Shown in pieces: positions 10,801 through 21,651 of a stretch of 64,000 bases of DNA. Within the stretch, counting starts at the first letter, position 1, and the number at the start of each line of letters is the position of its first letter. The notes below the pieces were generated by a model. That model did not search any database. It saw nothing but the letters and a program-made list of their open reading frames with translations, and was not told the origin of the DNA. The stretch spans positions 3,896 to 67,895 of the forward strand of contig NW_019091361.1 of the NCBI RefSeq assembly GCF_001949145.1. The letters run 5' to 3'. The stretch is from Acanthaster planci. Lineage: Eukaryota; Echinodermata; Asteroidea; Valvatida; Acanthasteridae. Made by a program: the position numbers and the translations under genes.

Positions 10801-13800
10801 AAGACAGATGGGAAACCAATTACGATTGTGTTTACTTCATGTGAATTTCGACATTTAACATATACCTACAAAATATGCGGGCCTTATCTTGCAAATCATC
10901 TGGGAACTTAAGATGAGTCCCAACTCCAAGGCTGATCTTTGGTAAGACGCGTTCTAAAAACACTTTCACTAAACCCATCATCGGAAAGGTGCATTAAGAC
11001 CATAAATTTGGTGGCTGTCTCATGTTCCTTTTTTGCTGATGACGAAATAGTCGTTGAAACGAATGGCCAATTTCCTCTGGCCATGTACGTTCGCGTGTAT
11101 AGAACAAAAACCTTTGGAGAGAAAAATTTATCATTAATGCTTCGAATCGTTTCTTTATTCTGGTTTAATTAGAGAAATACTGGTGTTTGTTTTTATTAAA
11201 TTTGGAAAAAAATCTACTTTTTACTTAACAAACACGTATAAGAAATCTTTGCAATTTTGATTCTGCAGCGGTTTTCTTCTTCGTAATTGTTCATTTTATA
11301 ACTCTTACACGACATTCGTCTGTCATTTCCAATGATTGCTACACACTTTGTTAAGGTAAGACTACCCTCAGACCTGTTTTAATTTGAGTTGACTTGGTAT
11401 GCAAGTCAGGAAGTATTGAATAAATCTGAAGTTTTGTGAAATCATTTTTAAGAATGAGTTGCAAGATAAGACAAGTTACCTTTGCTGAGTTATGTCTAAG
11501 CGTCTAATGAAATTGGCCCATGATCACGAGCAACTTCTACAGCTTTTTATTCTTAACAGTAGGCCAAAATAATGCAAAGAAAATATTTGGAGGTTGAAGA
11601 TGCTGTAGCATTCCTTGAAGCGATTTTACCGGTGCTAAAATCAATGAAAAGCATGAAAATAGTTCTCGTCTTTAACTCCTTCTTGAGTTCTTTCAAAAAA
11701 TTATGTAAAAGACGATGTTACATTATCGGGTATTTTGGTGACCATTACCATGTGCTACTTAACAAGCAATACAACTGCGCACACATCTTCAACAATCAAT
11801 TAGTACCCATGTTTCTAGTGATAAACAACTTCTTTTCTCTGCCTTTAAACGCCAAAACTCTTTACGTGGCAACAAAACCAAGAAAATCACATGACAATGG
11901 CCACAGATGATGGTGGCACAATACGTATGTAAAGAAGGAATGACTGTATGGATTAACGGTTGAAATTATCGAACTTCTCAATTTTACAATGAAACGACGT
12001 CAAAATTTAGTCACCCTCAGTCTGTCTTCCCAGGACATTTTCAGTAATTCCAGGAATGTGATTGGATGACCATACTCTGTAACCATGGTAGTAGTGCGCG
12101 AGGAGTCATTGATATCAATCTTCCCGGGCAGGCAGAAACCTAATACCTGATTGTAAAGATAGAGAAAAGACAAAGTTAAGCACACATTACTGTATTTTGG
12201 GCATTTGAGTTGTGGATTCTTTAAGTCACAGATGCTGGCCAAACATGTATACCGTGACTTTCTCGGACACTCCAAACGTTTTTCTTGCTATTAGTTAGTA
12301 AACATGCTCAACTGCGTCAACAATAGCATATTTCAAGTTTTGATAGATGTTGTTTAGCAACTGAATATTTCAAGATGTACATTGTACTTTTGCGTCGGGG
12401 AGATGTGAATGATAATTACCGGTTTTGTTCTAACGATGTTACTTTATAGAGTATTTTGGTAAGCCTTATCCATGTGCTACTTAACAAGCATAGGTTCGAG
12501 TCCCACCCGAGTAATCTTGTGAATTTTTCACAAGCTCTCAGACAAGCACTGAGTATGCAGTGTTTATAAATATAAATATACGTTGTGTTACAGCAAAACC
12601 CATGATTAAAATTAAAACTCCCCGACGCAAAAGTACATCTTAACATAGTTTGCAGTACTCGCTGCTACATCTGACTCGGACCGGCCANCACAAGTTCAAG
12701 GACAAGCACTGACTATACAGCGTTAATATATATACGTTGGGTAAGGGCAAAACCCGTAATTAAAATCAACTGAATGTTTATCTAATTTATGAACTGAACA
12801 TCTAATGTTTAGCATGTAAAGATGTGTTTTGTTACTGAACACAGTTTCTGGGGTACAGTGCCGAATAAGACTATCGGTTATTTGATATCTAAAGAGGTCA
12901 TATATCCAAATCACATCGAGCATAAATAGTTGGGTATATACAAAGTTGTCTGCTCACAAAACCCTCTCAATATTTGGGAGCTGTCACATAAAAATATCGC
13001 AGTCAGAGGTATAAGGTATTCAAATAAATTTTTGATATCCTCTGATTCCGGGAGAAAACCGACAATGTGCTAGAAGGTATATTTGCAGATTCTTGTTTCT
13101 TCATTGACGAATCATCCTAACGTCATACACCAACAACTGGACTGAACTGTACGTGGGGTGCAGTGACTCTTAATACTATGACACGGCAGTCGGCCAATAA
13201 TATACAACTCAGAATTACGTGTCATGGAAAGTAAAGTTAATGCAGCCATAAAGTATCGTTAGCGGCTGTTTACAGACGAAGTCATCCAAGTTAATTTGTT
13301 CGTGATCGTAGGCGTATCCACATGATACAACACGTACATGGGTATGTATAAGGTTGCAAAAATTTAGTTTTGGCACGGCTCGCATATCCGTAATGATGCA
13401 CGTGGCAACGTAGCAACATTGGTGGCGCTGTTTTCCTCACAAACAAACTCATTTACCCAAAATGTAATTCAAAGGCATTGCAATCCAAACAAACGATACG
13501 TCAAGCGTCGTGCATGTGAGAATTTTTTTATTTTGGGGGAATAAAATTAATGTGGTGTACAAAACCGAAACTTTATACGTACTTGTTCCGTACCAAGTTG
13601 CTTCCGTACGTCGTCGGAGTCACTTTTCCACATTAAGTACAAGACAGCCTAAAGTGATGATGTCATAAGCGAATACGGATACGTGATACGAGCGTGCATT
13701 TTCTGTTTGTTGAAACTGTCTAGTGTGTGGATATCTGAACGCTTGTGCCCTCACCTTAATATTGAAAAATGAAGGGGGAGCCTACCAGACCAACGGCGCT

Positions 13801-16800
13801 AAGAAAAGGAGGTCTCCGTGGATTTACCGACAATTTACGACGCTAGAAAAAAGTCAGGTTCATGTAACACAAATCAAAAACCTCTGAGACTTTGGAAGAA
13901 GCATAGCTTTTTCGGTATTGTGTGTATCTGTCCTTTGAAATCCTGACATTTTTCATGGTGCTTTAATCAACAAGAGTCCGTGTATAGACTAAACCAGTAT
14001 TACTAAATTAAAAACAGTAATAAAACAATACAATTATGTTCACGTAGACTAAGTCATTATTACTAAATTTAAAACAAAGCAACAGTAAAACCAATACGAT
14101 AAAACAGATGAAACCCAAAATGCATATTGATGTATTTTTGCGTAGGGGAGATGTTAATTATATATAACGGGTTTGCCCTTACCCAATGTATATTAATAAG
14201 CCGTATATTAATACCCAATGTATATTAATAAGTATATTAATAATGTCCGAGAGCTTGCGAAAAAACCTCATAAGCTTACTCGTGTGGGACTCGAACTCAC
14301 GACACCTCCTGCTTACTAGTGCAAATGTCTTAACCACTCGACCACCGAGCTTGCCGAGGTCGGCTGGCCGGTCCGAGTCAAATGAGGCAGCGGGTACCGT
14401 TGGTTCGAGTGGGTTCGAGTCCCACCCGAGTAAGCTTATGAGGTTTTTTTCACAAGCTCTCGGACAAGCATTGAGCATACAGTGCTTATTAATATACGTT
14501 GGGTAAGGGCAAAACCTGTTAAATATAATTAACATTTCCCCAAAGCAAAAATACATCTTGAAAATAGTTCGCAGTACCCGCTGCTTCAAACGTTTTAAAA
14601 AGTGCAGAATTTGGTTTGAAGCATGTGACAACCATTCCATGGTATCTTACTCCCAATATTCTTCACATTCCATACCATATGCCGCGTTTATTAGTGTTGG
14701 CAAATATTTGACAACCATTCCATGGCATCTTAGTTACATCCAATATTTTCAACATTCGATACCATCTACACAGAGTCTGTGTGTGGGGAAACATTTGACT
14801 TTCAATTTTGCAGGTGAACACTTCAGGTGCGTGGCTTGATATGTACGTCAACTGACAGATGACTAATTGATGTAGGCCAAGTTTATTTTAGTTGGTCCAG
14901 CTCTGCCTCGATGGATGGTACACTGGTTCTCTCAGGTGGGCCAAAATGTTACATATGTTGGTGAGAAATTTCGGTACATTCAACCAATAATTCTGCACTG
15001 AGAGGGCTCTGCTATGGCTTGCAAAATAGACACTGATTCCAAAATAGATCTCCATGGTCAATACAGAAATAAAGATATCACTTTTCATAATAATACATAA
15101 CCTAGCTACCGGTATTGCACGAACTTTGCACGCCTGGAAATACAGCTATCTCTATTTCGGAATCAAATGTCATCTTTGCACGCCATACTTTGTTCATAAA
15201 TATGACCAATTGGGGAGTTCAAATTCAATATTCAAGTTTCGCGGCTGCATAGTACTGTTGTAAGTTTTAGTAATGGGCTGCATGTTTTTTCCTATTTTTA
15301 AAGTTCCTAGAAAAGTTGGCACCTAACCCAACACCACCACCTATGAATATGGCACCCAAATGTATCACGCATTGGTAGTTGATACCACTGAGCTTCTATT
15401 ATAAGGAGTCAAAAAGGTTTGAACCGAAGTTTTTCCTCCCAGGAATAAAACGATTTTAAAGGTCCCACTGCTTGCTTACTGAAATCCAGTCTGAAAACAA
15501 GTATACCTCGATTAAACGTTTGCAGGCTTTGCAGGTTTTCTTGGGTCCAAAGGGAGACTTAATACGGGGTTTCTACATCCAAGAGATTTCTTTTTCATAA
15601 TGAACAAAGACAAATTTTCATACGTCGTATTATAACTTAGTGACGTGGTCAACTGGAGGTAGGCGGTGGAGGGCAACTTTCCAACTTAATTTATGTTGCT
15701 AACTTTTTAAATACAATGAAAACGCTACTACTGCGGGGGTTGGGTTTTTTTGGGGGGGGTTGAGGGTTCTAATACGAATGAAAAAACTTTGTTTTCGTCA
15801 TTTGAGACAGAAACCCACTCCCTCATGCATCCGACCCCAAACTTTGATACGCTAATGAGCGAAGCAGCCCCTAAATCTTAACTTCCTTGGTGGAGTAAGC
15901 TCGCGGTTATTTCAAATATTTTTCAGCTCGGTGAAAATGACGCAATCGATATTGAGTGCTCGCTGTTGTTAGGATTCAAACATTAGTGTTCCTTGGAGAG
16001 GCTTCGTCTAATTGTTAGATTTTAAATGGCTGCCCGATTCCCTCGTTGCATTTTAGCTGAAGAATGCAAACACCGAAGGCTGTTAAGATACTCCCACAAA
16101 GAATTGCAAATCCCCAAAGTGCCCTCCCAAACGGTCCAACTGTTTGGGAATGCAAAAATATTATCGTTCACAAAATACAAATGCATCAGACTTTGGGTAA
16201 ACTACGTTTCGGGCACGGGAAAAGCGTGTTTAAATAACAGAAAGAAAAACCTCCCTCGGTGTTTATCAAACTCCAGTTGACGACCGCCCACTGAATTACT
16301 GCGGCTTAAAAACACGAACAAAACAGCCACCCGGAAGGCCTAATCGGCCTACTTCGGTGTGTTACCCATTTGCTTTGCTCAGTTGAGTCACAATACTCGA
16401 CCTAATGTATTTCAAGCAGGTTGAAAAGGACATGGGTCCTTTCAACACTGAAGAGTGAGGGATTAGCTCAGACGACCGAATCTCGTTGCCGACACCCGGC
16501 GGGTTTAACTGATGTCAGCGAGCCGTCATGAGCCCTTGTCACGAAAACAGGTGCATCTCAATCAGTTGCACAAAGAACTGATTTAACTTGCTTCAATCTT
16601 GCCTAAACAAGCGGGTAACAAATAGGGTCACAGTAACAAAATAAAGCTTATTTGAATTTTGTCTCTCTCGTGTGACTCGTGTTTATGACGCCCCTCCTGA
16701 GCGCTAGCGTCCATAATCTTTCTTCCTTTTAGATGGATACTGTTCTCAGAACCTCCTGGGTCAATGATCAGATATTACTTCTCCCTGTTCTTTGATCAAG

Positions 16801-19800
16801 CCGATTAGATTTACCGTCCACTAATGTCAATTTGCGAGTGTGTCTATTTCATTCTCCGTAATCTAATTGCGAAGATTATTTTCTGCGTATGCCAAACAAA
16901 AACTGAAGGATAAGTTCCGATCATTTTCTTGGTCACAAAGTTATCTGACCCTGTGCCTCTCTCCTGGACTTACACTCCAATTTCAAAAGAGAAAATCCAT
17001 CATTTCCAACTCCGCTTCGACGTTTGACGTTCCACACGAGATACCAGTGAGTGTGTAAACTAATGCACTTAAAAAAGACTCACTCGAACAACCAACACAT
17101 GGACTACAATTCTATCTAATTTTAGCGTTCCCCCCGTTAATTCCACGGTTCTCAGTTTCAACCGACCGTATTGCACCCGAGCTCACTGAAAACAATCTCA
17201 TGAATTCATTGGAACCGCTTTTCACCCAAGCTCTTCAAAAAAATTCTACGAATTTAACGAACACAAAGACCTCCGAAGGCAATACAGAACTTTCTGGCAA
17301 CTGTCTCAAATGTGGAAACTCGTTTGGGCGATCTTTAAACTACACAAACTTTGCTTTTCCCCCTTATCTATTATATCGCTGGTGTTGTGACAGACCATGG
17401 AAAGACGAGACAGAAGATAAGACACCTTCCAGAGCGATGTTTAGCCAACAGGCTTTGGATCACTGATAGCATGCCTCATTAGAGAAGGCCCGTCGATATT
17501 AACAGCTGTAAAGGAACAGTCAGAGGGCAATTTGCAATCGAACTGAGTCCGTAGTTATTGATTCTACCGTCACTGTGTCCAGAGGCGTAAATCTGTGCCG
17601 GAAACTGGGGGGGGGGGGAAAGGGTGGGAAGATGACTTGCCCAGCGATCAAAATTTGAAAAGCAGGGGGGGGTTGACACCATATGACTATTATGGTCGAT
17701 GTTCTGATATTGCTGAACATCTGCTTTGTGCATTCACAATGACATATTTGTGGCTTTTGATATATTTTTTTCCTTTTTTGAGTGATATTGAATGCATTTT
17801 TTTAGTCGTCGAAAGTCTGAAAAATTGTCACAATCCGATTTGATATTTTGCTCACCACAAAACGCGCGCGCGTGTGTGTGTGTGTGGGGGGGGGTGATTC
17901 AATAGCACCTCCCCCACCTCAAAACGTGGGGGATATACCCCCTGGATTTACGCCACTGCCCATGACTGTATCGATTCTTATCCGTAACGCTCCATAAGGA
18001 AGTATCTAGGTACAACAATCAGTTAATACATGAGGACTAATGCGTTTAATTTGGACATTTTGTGAACCGGTTGTCAATATTGGATTTCCAGCGTGATTAC
18101 TGCGAGAAAAGTTTAACGCGGTAATAAGAAACCACGTTTCTATGAACACAAATCATTCACGACCTGTAGGCCCTATGTGTTTGCTGAATGTCTGTGGGGC
18201 ACAGGGTTAAGGCTGAACTGTGAGGCACAAGCTGTTGTTTTCAGGGGAAAAACGTGCCCGTCAGTGTGCATGACAATTTGAAGAGAGTCAAGCTTTTTTT
18301 TTTTTTTTTTTTTACATAGGTTTTTAAAGTTATTTTTAAACGTTTCTCATTCCAATTCACCTCATGACATTTCCAACTTAATCCAAGAAAAAAGCCAGCC
18401 CTTGCCATAAACAATTTTGTCTTTGACCATTAAATTTCAAAAGTTGGTCAACACATTTCAAGATAACGTCAAGAACATTCGTTATTTCAGTTCAAGTTCG
18501 TCCAAAGGAAAGCAGAGTTGCGGCACTCAGAAATCGATCGTGCCGATTTTTAGGCAAATTAGTCCTCATTTGTTCACACGCTAAAAAGGGGTTTAGTTGC
18601 ATTGCAAAGAGAACATGGCCTACACATAAATTTCTTAATATCAAGGAAAAGAACAAATTTCACCGATCACAGAAGAACAGTTAAAACAAATGGATACAAA
18701 ATCCTCAATAGCAAGACGTATGCATTCTACTGACGGGGGGGGGTTGACGAAATGATACGAACATATCAAATTTTTGGACAAATTTGTTTTCTGAATAACG
18801 CAGCTCGGCGTATAAGCGAAATGAAATAGAATACTCGGTCAAAATGGTACTCGTGCTTAGAATTTGGTTGACCGAAACTTGAAATCGTCTGACAGTTGAC
18901 GAAATTAAGCACTGCAAGTGATTTCGCTGATTTCACTGGACAAAATCGAAAATACACATTTTTGTGAATTGGAATGAAAATCGTGTTAAAATAGCTGGGA
19001 AAACCTAGATTTATATTGTTTTATATATTACATTTCAGAATTTTCTAACAAAGTGAGACCTGGTTTGAGCATACTACGACAATGCTTGTTTACCAATAGT
19101 TACTTAACTGCTGATTATTTTATAATTTTATGATTGGCATTTCACTTTTTACAAAAATTTCACTTTTTACAAAAGTGAAAAACATCAACTTAAGGTTTAG
19201 GTGATAAAAACCAAAGCTGGTCCTGGAAAACAGTACCTCATAGGCCCAACATAACCAAAAAACATTCAGACACTTAAAATTAAGTAGGCCCAGATAAAAT
19301 TGAAATTTCTTGGGATCAAACTTTTTGCAAATTCCTACTAGGGATGTGATATTATGCTACTTTAGCATGCTACCTACCTACAACGCATGTAAACTGCGAA
19401 AACAAGACTTCTTCACGAAATTGTCCTGTTCCCAGAGTTTATTCCACTTTTTAAAACAATTCTGGCTGACGTAGATTAGATTCTGTGCCCTATATTGACA
19501 AAAGTATTTGAACAATTTAACAGGCATTTGACATTTCTGGAACAGCTGCAATCACTCGTCAATGTCAGAGTCAGAGTCAATAGTATCGCAGTTTGAAGCA
19601 GATGCAACAAAGTAACAGCGTCGAAATAAAAGCAATTTTCTCAGCCAAGATTGCATATTCCCGATCTGCGTGACAAAGGAGCATGGTGGATTGCATAGGC
19701 AATCACGTGTCAGATTTATGGTCTCGTAAAAAAGTCTCACAAATATGCTAATGGCAATCCTGCCAACGGCAGAGAAAAATACGGCGCCTATTATCTCGCG

Positions 19801-21651
19801 TTTTAACTGCGTCATTAATCACTGATAATCTAGAGTCTGGTAGGAATGCCGAAATATTTTAAGGGGGGGCATTGCTTAGTCAAAGACAGCTGTCTTATAT
19901 GTAGTTGCTGATTGATCAATATTTAAAGTTCGTACATGTGGGTCTACAGTCAAAAATGAGGTTACGTGAGAAATAATCTTGGGTTCTATAGGCCTCAGGG
20001 ATGTTATAAATTGTTGTACGACTATATAGGTAAATTAGAGTCATAGCTTACTGTTACAATTGTGGTGCGAAAGCTCTTCAGCTGGGTCAGTCAACGTAAA
20101 CATTTCGTCTTGAGAGAATCAATCCTCAATAAAAAAGCACTTTACAAGGTCATCAAAAAATTTCTTATGTTAAAGGTCACTGCTGCCTCATTAAAACACA
20201 GAAGGGAACCAAAAAGAAACACAATTTGTCAAGACTCCTTAAAACTTCAATAATGGTGTTTTTAATCATTTGGCTCATCTACCATTTTAGGCAAATCATG
20301 TATTATTTCAAAAAACGTTTTTTTTCCTTTTGAGGGGCACACCTTGGATGCTTTTGATGTTCAGCTTATTATTTGAATTAATGTAGGGACATGCAAAATT
20401 CACATTGTTCATTAAGCTAGAGCAGTATATATCACCATCAGATGTGTGCAAGTTTAATCTTTTCACATCATGAACTTTTATGCTCTGTACTGTGAAAGTC
20501 ATCTGCGTGTCACAAGCGATCCTGTTATTGATCTCACTTCCAATAAACAGGCCTATAAAGGACTAGATTTTTCTTTTGTCTCAGCTGGTTGCTGATACAG
20601 ATTTCCTGAAGGGGGCCTGTATCATAACTTATTGTTGGGCAGTGCACTTTCAATCACACCTGAGTCTCCGTATCTGAGCGCGACCAGACGTTTTCTGTCT
20701 TGTAATGTTTCGCAGCAATTGTGAATTTTCGATTACTTTACTTTTTTGAAGATTTTGAGCAATAGAAAAGTGTATTTTCAGAATAACACGGTAACAGAGG
20801 AGTATTTTCTCAACACGATAGTAACGTGAACGTTCAAACAAATAGGTAAGGTAGTGTGTCTTGTTTCAACCAACCTTGATTATATTCGGGTGTTGAAGTT
20901 GTTGTAGCAGTGCAATTTCCTTAAGAACCTTGAAGTTTGCTAGAGTGAAGCACTCCTCCTTACTCATCCCGTACCCGACGCACTGTGTCATGTCTGGTCC
21001 ATTCGAAAGAGGTGTCTTCAAGGCCACAGGTTTTCCTCCTAAGAAAGCTTTCTGCACCCTCTTCGTGTACCCAAAGCCCACTAACTCCCTGTCAGACAGA
21101 GGTATGCTTGCTATTTCCTTACATCCATAGACCAGTTCGGGGGTAAGGGTAGTGTCTTTTGGAGGCTGTTCGGTCTCGCGTGCCGTGTGGATTTGAGCCT
21201 CTTTGTCTGTCTCACCCCTTTGGAGACTCGATGTCGTTTTTTCCTTCGTTGCAGGTGAAACTGGGTCGAGCATGTTGTGCACATCCATCAAATGTCGCTT
21301 CGAGTTCAGCTCTGCCAAATGACGAGGGACTGGCACCGCAGGAGCGTCTGTAAAAGGGCCGTCTAACTGAGCCTGCAGGCGGGCAAGCTGTTCATCGCTC
21401 TCTGCGACCCTTCTCCTCCGGTAGCCGATTTCCTGTCGCAATTCGGACACGAGGTTGGCGAGATGCGTGAGGCGTTTCTCCACGGGGCTCAGCAGCCGTA
21501 CGCTCGGATTACCGGCGGTGTCGTCGCTTGTGACATCGGGGCGTGATCGGCCCTCGTTCAACAACAGGAAGGCCGCCCCGATAATCCACAGGGCAAATGC
21601 CGCGGTGGCGGTACCCAGGATTGCTCGTTTAACACAGACTGGTCTCGTCAT
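4879..21651 (-). CDS. PKDCC: PKDCC/VLK-like extracellular protein kinase, 7 exons, 550 aa
   Basis: Coding exons, in order: 21651-20875, 12146-12015, 10760-10653, 10104-9867, 8413-8297, 5530-5336, 4964-4879. Every junction is GT-AG with matching phase, and the lengths sum to 1653 bases (550 aa plus stop). The ATG at 21651 has an in-frame TAG directly before it. Residues 9-33 form a hydrophobic signal-anchor or signal peptide, and 50-100 are coiled-coil-like. The kinase domain shows a glycine loop (VGFGYTKRV, 191-199), VALK lysine 212, alpha-C glutamate about 245, HPNIIK, a catalytic loop HDFKPSQF (326-333) and DLDD (344-347) in place of DFG. The Cys-rich C-terminus (CTAFVMTSEKTWT) also matches vertebrate PKDCC. 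VLK phosphorylates secreted and extracellular-matrix proteins on tyrosine; that role here is by homology. The human protein is about 490 aa, and the extra length lies mostly N-terminal to the kinase. POMK was considered, but the C-terminal region fits PKDCC. Confidence 0.9.
5336..5530 (-). CDS. PKDCC: PKDCC-like exon 6: C-terminal Cys-rich region
   Basis: Listed separately because it lies far from the catalytic exons and identifies the family. The frame encodes residues 459-522, including WCTASLQMGGPSCVL, HLCDQEDQCTAFV and KTWT, which parallels the C-terminal tail of vertebrate PKDCC (CRAFVVTNQTTWTG). The acceptor CCAG ends at 5531 and the donor GTAATA begins at 5335; both are phase 1. The following exon (4964-4879) completes the tail with VIYLKRGTG and LYYQLT before TGA. 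Confidence 0.85.
5887..8076. mobile_element. long inverted-repeat element inside kinase intron 5
   Basis: About 90 bases at 5887-5985 recur in reverse complement at 7985-8076. Both contain CCAAGTTTCAGACTTGTACG, followed outward by a matching TCAATCACACT-like end, and inward by CTTGAGTTATA and a GATTACTGGTAA block. The ~2-kb interior includes a word like AGGGGTCTTTTTTACCC twice (about 6140 and 6277), suggesting an internal duplication. There is no transposase frame. A third, short partial match (TTGTACGCAATAGTGTAATT) lies at about 8209-8230, next to kinase exon 5. A decayed, non-autonomous DNA transposon is the best reading. Confidence 0.5.
8640..9000 (+). other. GC-richer block with unrecognised open frame in kinase intron 4
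   Basis: An open frame of about 90 codons runs from 8659 to 8937 on the plus strand, antisense to the kinase gene, in a block visibly richer in G+C than its AT-rich surroundings. I recognise no domain in it. It could be a fragment of an old mobile element or a conserved non-coding block; a normal exon is unlikely, since it begins at a non-ATG codon and has no clear acceptor. Confidence 0.2.
12372..12641. repeat. inverted-repeat element with tRNA-like B-box
   Basis: The ends share the words TACTTTTGCGTCGGGGAG (left) and its reverse complement (right, about 12618-12635), so the element has terminal inverted repeats. The middle contains GGTTCGAGTCCCACCC, a Pol III B-box-like sequence, followed by CAAGCTCTCAGACAAGCACTGA. 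The second half matches the repeat at 14.40-14.56 kb. It lies in kinase intron 1, just 5' of exon 2. Confidence 0.55.
12690..12775 (+). repeat. partial copy of the same tRNA-related repeat
   Basis: GGACAAGCACTGACTATACAG followed by a TATACGTTGGGTAAGGG stretch closely matches 14.46-14.52 kb and the right half of the 12.4-kb copy. Only the 3' part is present. An ambiguous base (n) lies just upstream at about 12687. Confidence 0.55.
14129..14559. repeat. palindromic, head-to-head tRNA-derived repeat
   Basis: The two halves are reverse complements over roughly 170 bases. The left arm begins GATGTATTTTTGCGTAGGGG and the right arm ends with its counterpart near 14559. Each half contains a tRNA-like head. 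On the minus strand, about 14352-14275 reads GGTGGTCGAGTGGTTAAG (A-box) and later GAGTTCGAGTCCC (B-box). On the plus strand a GGTTCGAGTCCC B-box lies near 14412. Both heads run into matching CGAGTAAGCTTATGAGG and CAAGCTCTCGGACAAGCA segments. The arrangement is two SINE-like units joined head to head, or one element with very long terminal inverted repeats. Confidence 0.65.
14623..14800 (+). repeat. tandem duplication, period about 84 bp
   Basis: TGACAACCATTCCATGG starts at 14625 and again at 14709. Each copy is followed by a diverged ATCTTA...CCAATATT...CATTC.ATACCAT block. A third copy seems to begin near 14790 and then stops. No coding function is evident. Confidence 0.5.
15300..20870. other. 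remainder of kinase intron 1
   Basis: No exon of any gene is supportable here on either strand. Contents seen: a G-rich repeat element (17.58-17.96 kb), a run of about 21 T at about 18293-18313 that could be the poly(A) end of a minus-strand retroposed copy, and a short duplicated TTTCACTTTTTACAAAA at about 19140-19170. The open frames present have no recognisable content. Confidence 0.4.
17578..17960. repeat. G-rich repeat with GGCGTAAATC inverted ends and simple repeat
   Basis: The left end AGAGGCGTAAATC and the right end GGATTTACGCCACT are inverted relative to each other, giving an element of about 380 bp. Inside are long G runs and a (CG)n(TG)n(G)n simple repeat at about 17863-17894. Similar CAGTGGCGTA-type ends occur near 850, 23.84-23.93 kb and 30.62-30.84 kb, so this is a dispersed family. 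Confidence 0.45.
20875..21651 (-). CDS. PKDCC: PKDCC-like exon 1: signal-anchor, coiled coil and kinase N-lobe
   Basis: This exon alone codes for 259 residues and is visibly GC-richer than its surroundings. It carries the hydrophobic N-terminal segment, the Arg/Glu-rich coiled-coil stretch, a low-complexity Thr/Glu linker (about 130-170) and the N-lobe through HPNIIK, ending exactly at AAG before GTTGGT. The TAG immediately 5' of the ATG shows that translation cannot start further upstream in this frame. Confidence 0.9.

Noticed and set aside
14275-14430. Possible functional tRNA genes
   Set aside because: A- and B-box-like words are present, but the halves continue into repeat tails, no complete cloverleaf with acceptor-stem pairing is apparent, and related copies are scattered in the window. 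These are tRNA-derived repeats.
17863-17894. Z-DNA-forming (CG)n(TG)n tract as a regulatory element
   Set aside because: It is a simple repeat inside a dispersed repeat element in an intron; nothing else points to a regulatory role.
20875-21651. POMK (protein O-mannose kinase) as identity of the kinase exon
   Set aside because: The N-lobe alone could suggest it, but the downstream exons carry the PKDCC-type DLDD motif and the Cys-rich C-terminal tail with the KTWT element.
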